A DNA stretch of 64,000 bases from Maricaulis sp047308265 (GCF_047308265.1 NZ_JBKQWY010000002.1:372001-436000), one strand, 5' to 3'. Positions 8,158-16,813 are shown, counted from the stretch's first letter. Notes: generated by a model from the letters alone, not told the origin. Program-made: numbers and translations.

Positions 8158-9095
8158 TTAGTCGCCTGTCCCTTGCTGCCTGCCTGACCCTGGCCCTGTC
8201 GGCCACGGCCTGCGCGCGTGATGCGCAAACCGAGACTGCACCCCAGGACGCATCGCCGACCGAGGTTGCGGCTCCGGCGGAAACGGCTCCGGCTTTTGAA
8301 TTCTCCGAAGCCGCCTGGCGCGATCTTGATCCCGAAAACACGCTCTATCTGAGCACGAATTACGGACCGGTCGTGATCGAGCTGGCCCCGGAATTTGCCC
8401 CGCGGCATGTTGAGCGTATCAAGACCTTGGCAGACCAAAATTTCTACGATTTCCTCATCTGGCATCGTGTCATTGAGGACTTCATGGCCCAGGGCGGCGG
8501 GCACCGCTCCAATCCGAACCACCGGACCGATCTTCCGCCGGTCCCGGCCGAGTTTACCGTGCGTCGCGGGGGTGAGCTCCAGGTCTCGGAACTGATGATG
8601 CGCCCGGTGCGCCCGCGGGGTCGTGACCAGGCGCCCGCCGGCTTCTGGCAGGGTTTCCCGGCCGGAACCCGCCCGCTCGCGGCCGCGGCTCTGATGGGCG
8701 ATGGCCGGGTGGATAGCTGGCTGCTTCACTGCACCGGTGCGGCGGCGATGGCACGAACCGCGGACCCCAACAGCGCGGGCAGCCAGTTCTACATCACGCT
8801 GGGAGATGCCGAACACCTCAATGCAGACTATACGGTGTGGGGCCGTGTGCGCCATGGCATCGAGGCGATTGAAAGCCTCAATGTCGGTGTTCTGTATGAT
8901 GATCCGGAGTTCACGCCGGACGTCATCCGGTCCATACGCATGGAAAATGCCGTGCCCGAGGCCGAACGCCTTCGCGTTCAGGTCGTGGATACCAATTCGG
9001 CGGAGTTTTCCGCCTATCTCGACACTTTGCGTGACGCGGATGGTGTATTGCCGGATGTGTGCGACATCGACGTGCCGACTCGAATCTTGAACTAG
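8154..9095 (+). CDS. Cyclophilin-type peptidyl-prolyl isomerase, lipoprotein with insertion
   Basis: A 313-residue cyclophilin-family protein expected to catalyse proline cis-trans isomerisation in the envelope. A lipoprotein signal ends at lipobox SATAC (Cys near residue 21), followed by an Ala/Thr/Pro-rich tether to about 45. The cyclophilin domain shows NYGPVVIELAP, FYDFLIWHRVIEDFMAQGG and DPNSAGSQFYITLG. Between these lies an insertion of about 60 residues ending in SWLLHCTG, shared with the protein at 61516-62469. A second Cys (DVCDIDVP) is near the C-terminus. GTG start overlaps coaD; a cytosolic-type cyclophilin follows 9 bp later. Confidence 0.9.
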   Translation: MISRLSLAACLTLALSATACARDAQTETAPQDASPTEVAAPAETAPAFEFSEAAWRDLDPENTLYLSTNYGPVVIELAPEFAPRHVERIKTLADQNFYDFLIWHRVIEDFMAQGGGHRSNPNHRTDLPPVPAEFTVRRGGELQVSELMMRPVRPRGRDQAPAGFWQGFPAGTRPLAAAALMGDGRVDSWLLHCTGAAAMARTADPNSAGSQFYITLGDAEHLNADYTVWGRVRHGIEAIESLNVGVLYDDPEFTPDVIRSIRMENAVPEAERLRVQVVDTNSAEFSAYLDTLRDADGVLPDVCDIDVPTRILN

Positions 9096-9104
9096 GAAAG
9101 ACTT

Positions 9105-9557
9105 ATGGCTGAAGAACAGATCGTATTCACCCTCGATGGCGGCGACGTCGTTATTGGCCTGCGCCCGGATCTGGCGCCGAAACACGTGGCTCGCATCACC
9201 CAGCTGGTGAAAGAAGGCTTTTATGATGGCCTGACCTTCCACCGCGTGATTGATGGTTTTGTTGCGCAGGGTGGATGTCCGAACGGCACCGGCATGGGTG
9301 GATCGGGCGAGAATATTCCGGCCGAATTTAGCGCAGAACCGCATGTGCGCGGGACGATGTCCATGGCGCGCGCGGCCAATCCGGACAGTGCCTCCTCGCA
9401 ATTCTTCATCTGCCTGGATGAAGTGCCCTACCTCAATAATCAGTACACCGTGTGGGGACAGGTGACGTCCGGCATGGAACATGTCGACGCGCTGCCCAAG
9501 GGCGAGCCGCCGGCCGAGCCGGGCAAAATCATCAAGGCGGTTGTGGTCGAGGCCTGA
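9105..9557 (+). CDS. Peptidyl-prolyl cis-trans isomerase, cyclophilin type, cytosolic
   Basis: A 150-residue compact cyclophilin without a signal peptide, matching the usual length of PpiB-like bacterial enzymes. It has the characteristic LTFHRVIDGFVAQGGCP catalytic stretch (Arg and Phe of the active site), the MARAANPDSASSQFFIC motif and the YTVWGQV segment. It accelerates proline isomerisation during protein folding. It is third in a coaD-cyclophilin-cyclophilin-AhpD-like run with gaps of only a few bases, so it is probably co-transcribed. Confidence 0.93.
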   Translation: MAEEQIVFTLDGGDVVIGLRPDLAPKHVARITQLVKEGFYDGLTFHRVIDGFVAQGGCPNGTGMGGSGENIPAEFSAEPHVRGTMSMARAANPDSASSQFFICLDEVPYLNNQYTVWGQVTSGMEHVDALPKGEPPAEPGKIIKAVVVEA

Positions 9558-9561
9558 TCCC

Positions 9562-10167
9562 TTGAGCTGGATCAAGACGATTTCACGCGAGGCGGCCGAT
9601 GGCCGCCTCAACTCTATCTATACCCGTGTGGCGGGGCCGGACGGCCAAATCGACAATATACTGGCCGCCCATAGCCTGCGCCCGCACACGCTGGAAGGGC
9701 ATATGGCCCTCTACAAGGCGGTTCTGCATCACTACGGCAATGCGCTGGACAAGGCCTATCTGGAGACTCTGGGCACCTATGTGAGCCTGCTCAACCAGTG
9801 TGCCTACTGTGTCGAACATCATTATGCCGGGCTGAAACGCCTGCTTGGCAATGATGATCGCGCCCAGGAAATCCGGGAGGCTCTGGCGTCTGACCAGCCA
9901 GCCCGGGCCTTTGGCGTGCGCGAAGCAGCCGGACTGCTGTATGCCCGCAAGCTGACGCTGTGCCCGGACCGTATCGGACAGGCTGATATCGAGGCTTTGC
10001 GCCGGGCCGGGTTCGAGGATGGCGAAATCCTGGAGATCAACCAGGTCACCGCCTATTTCGCTTACGCCAATCGCACCGTCCTGGGACTGGGTGTCAGTCA
10101 TGAGGGTGAGCAATTGGGCTTGTCACCGGGCGATAGCCATAGTCCGGACGACTGGTCCCACGGCTAG
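9562..10167 (+). CDS. AhpD-like peroxidase-related protein (carboxymuconolactone decarboxylase family)
   Basis: A 201-residue all-helical protein. Residues 70-80 carry the redox motif CAYCVEHH (CxxC followed by His), as in AhpD-type thiol peroxidase partners. The N-terminus (SWIKTI...GRLNSIY) and SLRPHTLEGHMALYKA are typical of the peroxidase-related subfamily. A TTG at 9562, four bases after the preceding stop, was preferred to an upstream start inside the cyclophilin gene because family members begin with this SWIK segment. A role in hydroperoxide or thiol redox chemistry is likely, but the substrate is unknown. The gene end overlaps the convergent endonuclease/phosphatase-fold gene by four bases. 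Confidence 0.88.
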   Translation: MSWIKTISREAADGRLNSIYTRVAGPDGQIDNILAAHSLRPHTLEGHMALYKAVLHHYGNALDKAYLETLGTYVSLLNQCAYCVEHHYAGLKRLLGNDDRAQEIREALASDQPARAFGVREAAGLLYARKLTLCPDRIGQADIEALRRAGFEDGEILEINQVTAYFAYANRTVLGLGVSHEGEQLGLSPGDSHSPDDWSHG

Positions 10168-11291
10168 GCGTCTGGCCCGTCACTCGAAGGTCGGATGCGC
10201 AGCCGGACCCGAACGGGCCGATGATCGGATCCGGTACTGGCCAGACGATCGCGGCCCAGCAGTTCCACGGCCTCTCCGGCAAAAACATGATCAATACCGA
10301 TCAACGGTGTCGCCACACCGGATGCGTCTGTGCCGAAACGTCCTTCGGCGGGCCAGGTCGGCAGGCCGTAGGTCAGGCGTGCCAATCCGAAATCCTCACC
10401 GAAACGGGCCAGGGCGCGTGATGGATCTGCGGCGTTGAAATCCCCGGCGATGATCAGCGTATCCTGGGGGAAGCGGGTAAGGTGGCTGGCCAGATTACGC
10501 CGTTCGCAATCCTGGACCCCAAACGGGTTGGGCCAGTCCATATGTACGGAAACCACATGGATGACCCCGCCCTCGGGTCCGGCAAAGCGGGCCCAGCTGG
10601 CGGGCGGCAGGTCAAGCTGGCAGGGGGAGGCGTTTTGCCAGTCGGTCGCCGGACCGTGGCGAATACAGCCGGTGTCCAGGGGTGCGCGACGGGCATAGAT
10701 GCGGGTTGAGGCGCTGCACTCCGTGGCGAACGGATAGGCGCGTCGAAATCCGGCTCGCTCCAGCCGCTCGATATTCCACGCTTCCTGCAGGGCGATAATA
10801 TCCGCCCCGCTAGCCAGCATGACATCGCGGGCCGCCTCGGTGTCGTAATAATGGCCCCACAGATTATGGGTGACGAGCGTCAGGGTGAACGCTTGGGCTG
10901 GCGGTGTCTCGTTCGGGCGAAAGCGCAACATCGCCCATGTCGGCGTGAGTGCGGGGAGCAGGACCAGAATCAACAGCACGGCGGCGATGATCCGGCTGGC
11001 GGAGCGCGACCGGGGGCGGAAACTGCGTGGCTGGGGCACGGGGAGCCAGACCAGTGCTGTCAGCGTGAGCGCCAACAGGGCGCTGATCGGCCAGAGCTGT
11101 CGAGTGATGTCGGCCAGGCTGACAATCGGGGACAGCCAGATGAGGGCGGCGAGCCCGGCCAGGGCGGTCCCACTGCCCCAACGAATCAATTTACGCACTT
11201 GACGCCACACACGCTCGGCCTTTCCTGTCGCAGTCCCGCATACAGGCAAAAGATTGCGAAGCGGTGTGGCGGAAGTTAGATCCTGCTGCAT
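10164..11291 (-). CDS. Membrane-anchored endonuclease/exonuclease/phosphatase-family protein
   Basis: A 375-residue protein. The first 135 residues contain about three hydrophobic helices (near 40-60, 65-85 and 100-120) linked by basic stretches. The rest is an endonuclease/exonuclease/phosphatase fold with THNLWG, ALQEAWN (metal Glu), VHMDWPNPFG, IIAGDFNAADP, IGIDHVFAG and TGSDHRPV (catalytic Asp-His). The catalytic domain should face the periplasm, where related proteins cleave phosphodiesters. The 5' end overlaps the divergent queA start; a GTG at about 11210 is a possible shorter start that would avoid this. The substrate is unknown. Confidence 0.85.
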   Translation of the reverse strand: MQQDLTSATPLRNLLPVCGTATGKAERVWRQVRKLIRWGSGTALAGLAALIWLSPIVSLADITRQLWPISALLALTLTALVWLPVPQPRSFRPRSRSASRIIAAVLLILVLLPALTPTWAMLRFRPNETPPAQAFTLTLVTHNLWGHYYDTEAARDVMLASGADIIALQEAWNIERLERAGFRRAYPFATECSASTRIYARRAPLDTGCIRHGPATDWQNASPCQLDLPPASWARFAGPEGGVIHVVSVHMDWPNPFGVQDCERRNLASHLTRFPQDTLIIAGDFNAADPSRALARFGEDFGLARLTYGLPTWPAEGRFGTDASGVATPLIGIDHVFAGEAVELLGRDRLASTGSDHRPVRVRLRIRPSSDGPDA

Positions 11292-12348
11292 GCAAGTGTC
11301 TGATTTCGATTTTGAGCTGCCAGAGGCGAATATCGCCCTGCGACCGGCCCGACCGCGCGATGCGGCGCGTCTGCTTCATGTCGCCGCCGATGGCGCGCTG
11401 GGCGATAAGGGTGTTCTCGATCTGCCCGATCTGCTGCAGCCGGGCGATCTGATGGTGTTCAATGACACCAAGGTCATTCCCGCCGCCCTTGAAGGTGTGC
11501 GCGCCGCGCGTGCCGAGGGCGGGGGCGGTGATGTGACGCTTGAGGTCAATCTGCACAAGCGCGAGGCGGCAGATCAGTGGCGCGCCTTCATCCGGCCGGC
11601 CAAGCGTATTCGCGTGGAGGATGAGGTGCGCTTCGGACGCCTCGTGGCCACCGTGAGCGAGAAAGGGGAGGGCGGTGATACCGTGCTGACCTTCGCGCTG
11701 TCCGGCACCGAGCTCGATGCAGCCATCGCCGAAACGGGGGCGCCGCCCCTGCCGCCCTATATTGCCCGCAAGCGCGGTGTGGATGAGCAGGATGTGGTGG
11801 ACTACCAGACGCTGTTCGCCCGTGAGGCCGGCTCGGTCGCAGCGCCGACGGCGGGTCTGCATTTCACCGAACGCCTGATGGACGCGCTCCGCACGCGCGG
11901 GGTGGAGATGTGCCAGGTGACCCTGCATGTCGGCGCGGGCACTTTTCTGCCGGTCAAGTCGGATGACACGGATGACCATGCCATGCATTCGGAATGGTGC
12001 ACGATCTCTGCCACAGCCGCCGAGGCCATCAACACCGCCAAGGTTCAGGGGCGGCGGGTCATTCCGGTCGGCACCACAGCCCTGCGCACACTGGAAAGCC
12101 TGGCAGTAGCCAAGGGACGGGTCGCAGCCGGCAGCCGCGACACGGATATCTTCATCACGCCGGGATATGAGTTCAAGATCATCGACGCCTTGATGACCAA
12201 TTTCCACCTGCCCAAATCCACGCTCTTCATGCTGGTTAGTGCCCTGTCGGGGCTGGATGTCATGCAGCGCGCCTATGCCCATGCCATCGCGCAGGGTTAC
12301 CGGTTTTATTCCTACGGCGATGCCTGTCTCCTGGAGGGTCAGCGATGA
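11290..12348 (+). CDS. queA: S-adenosylmethionine:tRNA ribosyltransferase-isomerase
   Basis: A 352-residue enzyme that moves the ribosyl part of S-adenosylmethionine onto preQ1-modified tRNA to give epoxyqueuosine. Recognisable segments are the start FDFELPEANIA, GDLMVFNDTKVIPA, AAPTAGLHFTERL, HVGAGTFLPV and FHLPKSTLFMLVSALSG, spread over the full expected length. The ATG at 11290 is used because the family starts with this FDFxLP segment. It overlaps tgt by four bases (ATGA), so the two queuosine genes form a coupled pair. Confidence 0.97.
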   Translation: MQVSDFDFELPEANIALRPARPRDAARLLHVAADGALGDKGVLDLPDLLQPGDLMVFNDTKVIPAALEGVRAARAEGGGGDVTLEVNLHKREAADQWRAFIRPAKRIRVEDEVRFGRLVATVSEKGEGGDTVLTFALSGTELDAAIAETGAPPLPPYIARKRGVDEQDVVDYQTLFAREAGSVAAPTAGLHFTERLMDALRTRGVEMCQVTLHVGAGTFLPVKSDDTDDHAMHSEWCTISATAAEAINTAKVQGRRVIPVGTTALRTLESLAVAKGRVAAGSRDTDIFITPGYEFKIIDALMTNFHLPKSTLFMLVSALSGLDVMQRAYAHAIAQGYRFYSYGDACLLEGQR

Positions 12349-13487
12349 GTGTTTTTCCGTTCACGGTTCATGCCAGTGAAGGCGCTGCGCGCACTGGGAC
12401 GCTGTCGACCTCGCGCGGCGAGATCCAGACACCGGCCTTCATGCCGGTCGGGACCGCCGCGACCGTCAAGGCGCTGTACATGGACCAGGTCCGGGCGACC
12501 GGTGCCGATATCATCCTGGGCAATACCTATCACTTGATGCTGCGCCCCGGTGCGGAGCGGGTGAAACGCCTGGGTGGTCTGCACGCATTTTCAACCTGGT
12601 CCGGTCCGATCCTCACCGATAGTGGCGGGTTCCAGGTCTGGTCCCTGTCCAAACTGCGCAAGATGAGCGAGGAGGGTGTCACCTTCCGCTCTCATATTGA
12701 CGGTTCGGAACACAAGCTCACTCCCGAACGCTCGATCGAGATCCAGGCTGACCTGCTGGGCGCCGACATCTCCATGCAGTTTGATGAGTGCACGCCCTTT
12801 GGCTGTTCCCGCGACGAGGCGCGCGCTTCCATGGAATTGTCCCTGCGCTGGGGGCAGCGATCGAAAACCGCCTTTGGTGAACGTGAAACACAGGGCCTGT
12901 TTGGTATCGTCCAGGGATCGGTGTTCGAGGATTTACGCCGTGAGAGCGCGCAGCGCTCTATCGAGACCGGTTATGATGGATACGCGATTGGCGGTCTGGC
13001 CGTGGGCGAAGGGTTTGAAACCATGTGCGAGGTGCTCGATTTCACCACGCCGCATCTCCCCGCTGACCGGCCGCGATACCTGATGGGGGTCGGCAAGCCC
13101 ATTGACCTGGTGGAAAGTGTCGCGCGCGGTGTCGACATGTTTGACTGTGTGCTGCCCACCCGGTCGGGGCGTCATGGACAGGCCTGGTCAGACTGGGGTC
13201 CGATCAATATCAAACGCGCCGAGTTTATCGAGGACGAGCGTCCGCTCAATCCGCAACTCGACTGCCCGGCCAGTACGGACTATTCCCGCGCCTATCTCAA
13301 CCACCTCTTCCGCTCGGGCGAATACCTCTCGGCCATGTTGTTGAGCTGGCACAATATCGCCTATTTCCAGGACCTGACGCGGCGTATGCGCGAGGCCATT
13401 CGCGCGGGCCGGTTCGAGGCTTTCCGTGCCGAATTCAATGCGCGCTGGGCGGCAGGCCCGCAGGCCGAAGAGATTCAGGCACCCTAG
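12345..13487 (+). CDS. tgt: tRNA-guanine transglycosylase
   Basis: A 380-residue enzyme that exchanges guanine-34 of tRNAs with GUN anticodons for preQ1, the step before QueA. It has the TPAFMPVGTAATVKAL start, LTDSGGFQVWSLS (catalytic Asp region), QFDECTPFG, GIVQGSVFEDLR, GGLAVGEG and the catalytic DCVLPTRSGRHGQ. The usual C-terminal zinc site is only partly retained: PQLDCPAST has one Cys, SRAYLNHLFRSGE contributes His, and the CxC pair typical of many Tgt proteins is not seen as such. Overlaps queA upstream and, by four bases, the convergent lipoprotein gene downstream. Confidence 0.96.
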   Translation: MSVFPFTVHASEGAARTGTLSTSRGEIQTPAFMPVGTAATVKALYMDQVRATGADIILGNTYHLMLRPGAERVKRLGGLHAFSTWSGPILTDSGGFQVWSLSKLRKMSEEGVTFRSHIDGSEHKLTPERSIEIQADLLGADISMQFDECTPFGCSRDEARASMELSLRWGQRSKTAFGERETQGLFGIVQGSVFEDLRRESAQRSIETGYDGYAIGGLAVGEGFETMCEVLDFTTPHLPADRPRYLMGVGKPIDLVESVARGVDMFDCVLPTRSGRHGQAWSDWGPINIKRAEFIEDERPLNPQLDCPASTDYSRAYLNHLFRSGEYLSAMLLSWHNIAYFQDLTRRMREAIRAGRFEAFRAEFNARWAAGPQAEEIQAP

Positions 13488-14116
13488 TCACCGGATTCGG
13501 GATCAATGAGCTGATAGGCTTCAAAGGCACGGCTCATATAGGAGGGCGGGCATCCAAACCCGTCATACAGTCCGCGCAGATAAGCCCGTCGACGCTGACC
13601 CATATCGCGGATCTGCTGCGCCTCGCGCTCGATCCGGCCGGACTGTCCGATAAAGCGCACCACAGGCCGGACGGGATTGAGGCCGACAATGGTCGAGCGA
13701 TACAGGTCCCGCGCTCCGCTGGCCGCTGCATCGGGGGCCCGGCTGGCATAATACGAACCCTGGCTGACCCAGTTCTCGTCGCTGCGCGCCTCGCGTTCCT
13801 CAATTTCGGCGAGGCGGTGCTGTTCCTCGATATCCGCCCCCAGGACGGATGTGATTCGGGCGATATCGCGGGCCACGGTCGAGCAGCGCCGTCGGGAGCC
13901 ATCGCCGCCATAGGGGGTCGGGACGGTGTCATCCAGCTCGTCCACCATCACCGGACCGGGGCGTTCACGGGGTAAACCCACCGCATCCTGGACCGCAACA
14001 GAGGTTTCCGAGCTCATGAATGAGCCGGCTTCGCTCGCATTGTCGCGAGCACTGGCGCATGCAGAAAGGGCTAACGCCCCCAAAACACACGGGAAAACTC
14101 GATACACTCCCCACAT
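13484..14116 (-). CDS. Lipoprotein of unknown function
   Basis: A 210-residue protein starting at the ATG ending at 14116; a further in-frame ATG at 14134 is possible. A lipoprotein signal ends at lipobox ALSAC (about residue 18-22). The mature part is polar with a charged helical stretch (IEEQHRLAEIEEREARSDEN) and a second one (RIEREAQQIRDMGQRRRAYLRGLYDGFGCPP, cited only by its ends RIERE and FGCPP), ending in Asp/Glu. Three Cys occur in the mature chain region. I recognise no family. Convergent with tgt and transcribed away from tRNA-Lys. Confidence 0.75.
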   Translation of the reverse strand: MWGVYRVFPCVLGALALSACASARDNASEAGSFMSSETSVAVQDAVGLPRERPGPVMVDELDDTVPTPYGGDGSRRRCSTVARDIARITSVLGADIEEQHRLAEIEEREARSDENWVSQGSYYASRAPDAAASGARDLYRSTIVGLNPVRPVVRFIGQSGRIEREAQQIRDMGQRRRAYLRGLYDGFGCPPSYMSRAFEAYQLIDPESGD

Positions 14117-14230
14117 ATCCACACTCTTACCCAAGAATGCGGCGAAAAGTCATCAGAAATGCTGTTTTTTGTGCGCATAAGCGCATTGACCCTCCGGAAT
14201 CTCGCGTATAGGTTCCGCGCTCCTTTCGGG

Positions 14231-14306
14231 GAGCCGATAGCTCAGCTGGTAGAGCATCTGACTTTTAATCAGACGGTCCAGGGTTCGAATCCCTGTCGGC
14301 TCACCA
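14231..14306 (+). tRNA. tRNA-Lys (anticodon TTT)
   Basis: A complete 76-nt cloverleaf: acceptor GAGCCGA paired with TCGGCTC, D-arm GCTCAGCTGGTAGAGC, anticodon stem TCTGA/TCAGA with loop CTTTTAA (anticodon TTT), T-arm with GGTTCGAATCC, discriminator A and an encoded CCA at the end. Confidence 0.97.
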
Positions 14307-14375
14307 TTCCAATCCTTTGAATTTGTTCCATTTTGTGGTGTTTCGCCCAATAACGAAATCGGATCACTCGTGAGC

Positions 14376-14444
14376 GTGTGACGGTTTTGGCCCTTTCTTT
14401 ACCGTCTGACGTGTGACGGTTCAGCGATCGAACGTGTGACTTTT
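14376..14444. repeat. Three direct repeats of GTGTGACGGTT upstream of carboxylesterase
   Basis: Copies at 14376-14386 and 14411-14421 are identical (GTGTGACGGTT); a third at 14434-14444 is degenerate (GTGTGACTTTT). They lie in the 220-bp gap between tRNA-Lys and the carboxylesterase ATG at 14527. Direct, not inverted, orientation and unequal spacing (35 and 23 bp) suggest iterated protein-binding sites or a decayed array. No regulator is identified. Confidence 0.5.
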
Positions 14445-14526
14445 GTCCGAGATTCGGTCCGTGTTTTCCGAAAACTTGCCTCCCCGGCCCAGCCGACTAG
14501 TCTCCTGATCAACAGGGGAGAGTGTC

Positions 14527-16239
14527 ATGGCGTTGCGGGGATCAAAGATCGTCCGGCTTTTGGGTCTGATGGCTGTGCTGGCGCTGTCCGCGTGCAGCGC
14601 GGTGGACGAGACGGCGCCGGTCGAGGCGCTCGAGATCACCCATCGCGAAATTGCCCAGGGCGAGATCGTCGGCTCGATGAGTGCACAGGGTGCGCATGTC
14701 TGGCGGGCCATACCCTATGCTGCAGCACCGGTTGGCGATCTGCGCTGGCGTGCCCCGCGTCCGCCACTGGCGTTTGATGGCCGGTTTGAGGCGCTGGATT
14801 TCGGGCCACGCTGCCCGCAGGTCACCAATGCCCTGGATGAGGGGGAGGGGCTGGAGGCCGGCCTGCTGATCGGGGCGGAGGATTGTCTCACCCTGGATGT
14901 GTATGCGCCGCCGGGTGCGCAAGACCTGCCGGTCATGGTGTGGATCCATGGCGGGGCGAATGTCTGGGGCCGGTCCTCGGCCTATAACGGGTCGCAACTG
15001 GCGCTGGACCAGAATGTGATCGTGATTGCCCTCCAGTATCGGCTGGGGCCACTGGGCTGGTTTTCGCATCCCGATCTACGCGCGTCCGCCGAGACCGAAG
15101 CGGATGAGGCAGCGAGTTTTGCGCTGCTGGACATGATCGCCGCGCTCGAATGGGTGCACACTAATGCGGCGGCATTTGGCGGAGATGCCGACCGGGTCAC
15201 CGTGTTTGGTGAAAGTGCGGGCGGGCATAATGTAGCCGCCCTGCTGGCCGCGCCACGCGCCCGGGGGTTGTTTCACGGTGCGATCATCCAGAGTGGTCTG
15301 ACCTGGTCCGTGACCCGTGAACAGGCCGAACAGGGGTCAAACCTGTTTCCGAACCCGTCGCGGGAGACGGCGCAGCGCATGACGCAGCGCATAACGCAGG
15401 GCGAGGTCTCGGCCGAAACGCTACGCTCGGTCTCGCTGGCCGATCTGTTCGGCGCCTATAATATCGGCGACAGTCTCGAAATGCCGCTGATGATTGAGGA
15501 TGATGTGGTCCTGCCCCGTGGAGGCATTCGCCAGGCGGCCGCCACACCGGATGGGTTTGCCGACGTTCCGATCATCACGGGTACCAATCGCGACGAGATG
15601 CGGCTTTACACGGCGCTCAATCCGGATCTGGTGCGGCGGATCGGATTGATGATCTGGCCGCGCAATGCCGATGCCTATGAGGCCATCGCGGATTATCCCA
15701 GCCGGTTATGGCGTGTCCTGGCGGTGGATGATCTGGCGAACCGGCTGAACGCGGCCGGGCATCAGGATGTCTGGGCCTATCGCTTTGACTGGGATGAGGG
15801 CGGTTCGCTCTTGCTGACCGATAGCGGACAATTGTTCGGCGCGGCTCATGGCATGGAAATTCCCTTTGTGTTCAATCATTTTGAACTCTATGGCGCGCTC
15901 GACCAATTACTGTTCACAGATCGCAATGCGCCCGGCCGCGAAGCGGTGGCCGCCGCGATGGGGGCACACTGGGGCGCATTCGCTCATACCGGGGCTCCCG
16001 GCGAGACCTGGTCTCGCTGGCAGTCAGGCGGAGCCTTGCTGCGTTTTGACAGCCCCGAGGCGGGCGGAATGGAGATGATCACCGGCGAGGTTTCGCTCGA
16101 CATGATCCTGACTGCCTTGATGGCAGATGATCGTCTCGATGCCGGGCAGCGCTGTTTTGTGGCCCGTGAACTGATGGCCTGGAGCCCTCAGGAGACCGGT
16201 CGGATCGCCACTGCAACCGGGTGCCTGGCGGCGGAGTGA
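14527..16239 (+). CDS. Type-B carboxylesterase lipoprotein
   Basis: A 570-residue alpha/beta-hydrolase of the carboxylesterase type-B family. A lipoprotein signal ends at LSACS (Cys near residue 23). Family signatures in order: AIPYAAAPVGDLRWRAP, EDCLTLDVYAP, VWIHGGANVWG (oxyanion hole), ALQYRLGPLGWF, nucleophile Ser in VFGESAGGHN, an acidic residue near GTNRDEMRLY, and His in AAHGMEIPFVFNH. It should hydrolyse carboxylic esters at the outer envelope; substrate unknown. The start has a GGGGAGAG site eight bases upstream. Confidence 0.92.
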   Translation: MALRGSKIVRLLGLMAVLALSACSAVDETAPVEALEITHREIAQGEIVGSMSAQGAHVWRAIPYAAAPVGDLRWRAPRPPLAFDGRFEALDFGPRCPQVTNALDEGEGLEAGLLIGAEDCLTLDVYAPPGAQDLPVMVWIHGGANVWGRSSAYNGSQLALDQNVIVIALQYRLGPLGWFSHPDLRASAETEADEAASFALLDMIAALEWVHTNAAAFGGDADRVTVFGESAGGHNVAALLAAPRARGLFHGAIIQSGLTWSVTREQAEQGSNLFPNPSRETAQRMTQRITQGEVSAETLRSVSLADLFGAYNIGDSLEMPLMIEDDVVLPRGGIRQAAATPDGFADVPIITGTNRDEMRLYTALNPDLVRRIGLMIWPRNADAYEAIADYPSRLWRVLAVDDLANRLNAAGHQDVWAYRFDWDEGGSLLLTDSGQLFGAAHGMEIPFVFNHFELYGALDQLLFTDRNAPGREAVAAAMGAHWGAFAHTGAPGETWSRWQSGGALLRFDSPEAGGMEMITGEVSLDMILTALMADDRLDAGQRCFVARELMAWSPQETGRIATATGCLAAE

Positions 16240-16271
16240 TCGCGCGGCTCCGTCTGGACTGGCACCCCACT

Positions 16272-16317
16272 CTGCCCGCTGATCTTGTGCGTAAACGGGC
16301 AGGGGTCTTTTTCCAAA
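16272..16317 (+). terminator. Probable intrinsic terminator after carboxylesterase
   Basis: The arms CTGCCCG and CGGGCAG enclose a long loop and are followed by GGGTCTTTTT. The large loop makes it a moderate candidate only. Confidence 0.45.
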
Positions 16318-16380
16318 TCTGCACCTAATCACTTTTCACCGCCTCGATTATATCCTTCTCAACGAAGAACGGAGGCGGTT

Positions 16381-16479
16381 ATGCGCTATATCAGTTTGGC
16401 ACTGTCAGTGGCTGTTCTGGGTCTTATCACCTTGGCAGTTTTTTCCGGACCGGGCGGCGACGCGCTCTATCTGGTGTAA
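16381..16479 (+). CDS. 32-residue single-pass membrane microprotein
   Basis: A short frame with a strong GGAGGC ribosome site just before the ATG. The product is a basic start (MRYIS), one hydrophobic stretch of about 17 residues (LALSVAVLGLITLAVFS) and a short tail GPGGDALYLV. It could be a small membrane protein. It lies 25 bp before the acetyltransferase gene and may be its operon partner. Reality rests on the ribosome site and the composition; conservation is not tested. Confidence 0.5.
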   Translation: MRYISLALSVAVLGLITLAVFSGPGGDALYLV

Positions 16480-16504
16480 CCGCGATACGGATCAGGAGGC
16501 TGTG

Positions 16505-16813
16505 ATGACGAATATCCATTTCACCCATGAGGAAAGCGGCTCAAAGGGGCGCTATGTGGCCCATATCGAGGGGCATGACGAGACCGGCGAGATGACCTAT
16601 TCGCGATTGTCCGCCAGCCGGATCATCGTGGACCACACCGGTGTACCGGACACGTTGAAAGGCATGGGGGTGGGTTCGGCCCTCGCGCGCCATGTGGTCG
16701 AGGACGCCCGCGCCCAGGGTTTCACCATCGTGCCGCTGTGTCCGTTTCTCAAAGCCCAGGCCGATCGTCATCCCGAATGGGCGGATGTGATTGAAGGGCT
16801 CACGGCGCGATAA
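16505..16813 (+). CDS. Small GNAT-type N-acetyltransferase
   Basis: A 102-residue protein of the short YjdJ-like GNAT family. It has the acetyl-CoA loop in MGVGSALARHVVEDARAQG, the beta strand TYSRLS followed by DHTGVP, and the C-terminal IVPLCPFLKAQADRHPEW that is typical of this subfamily (a conserved CPF motif). Expected to acetylate a small molecule or amino group, target unknown. The start is the ATG at 16505, preceded by AGGAGG; an overlapping GTG at 16502 is also possible. Confidence 0.88.
   Translation: MTNIHFTHEESGSKGRYVAHIEGHDETGEMTYSRLSASRIIVDHTGVPDTLKGMGVGSALARHVVEDARAQGFTIVPLCPFLKAQADRHPEWADVIEGLTAR

Noticed and set aside
8046..9611. 521-codon frame antisense to the two cyclophilins
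   Set aside because: Shadow frame; both plus-strand genes have clear domains.
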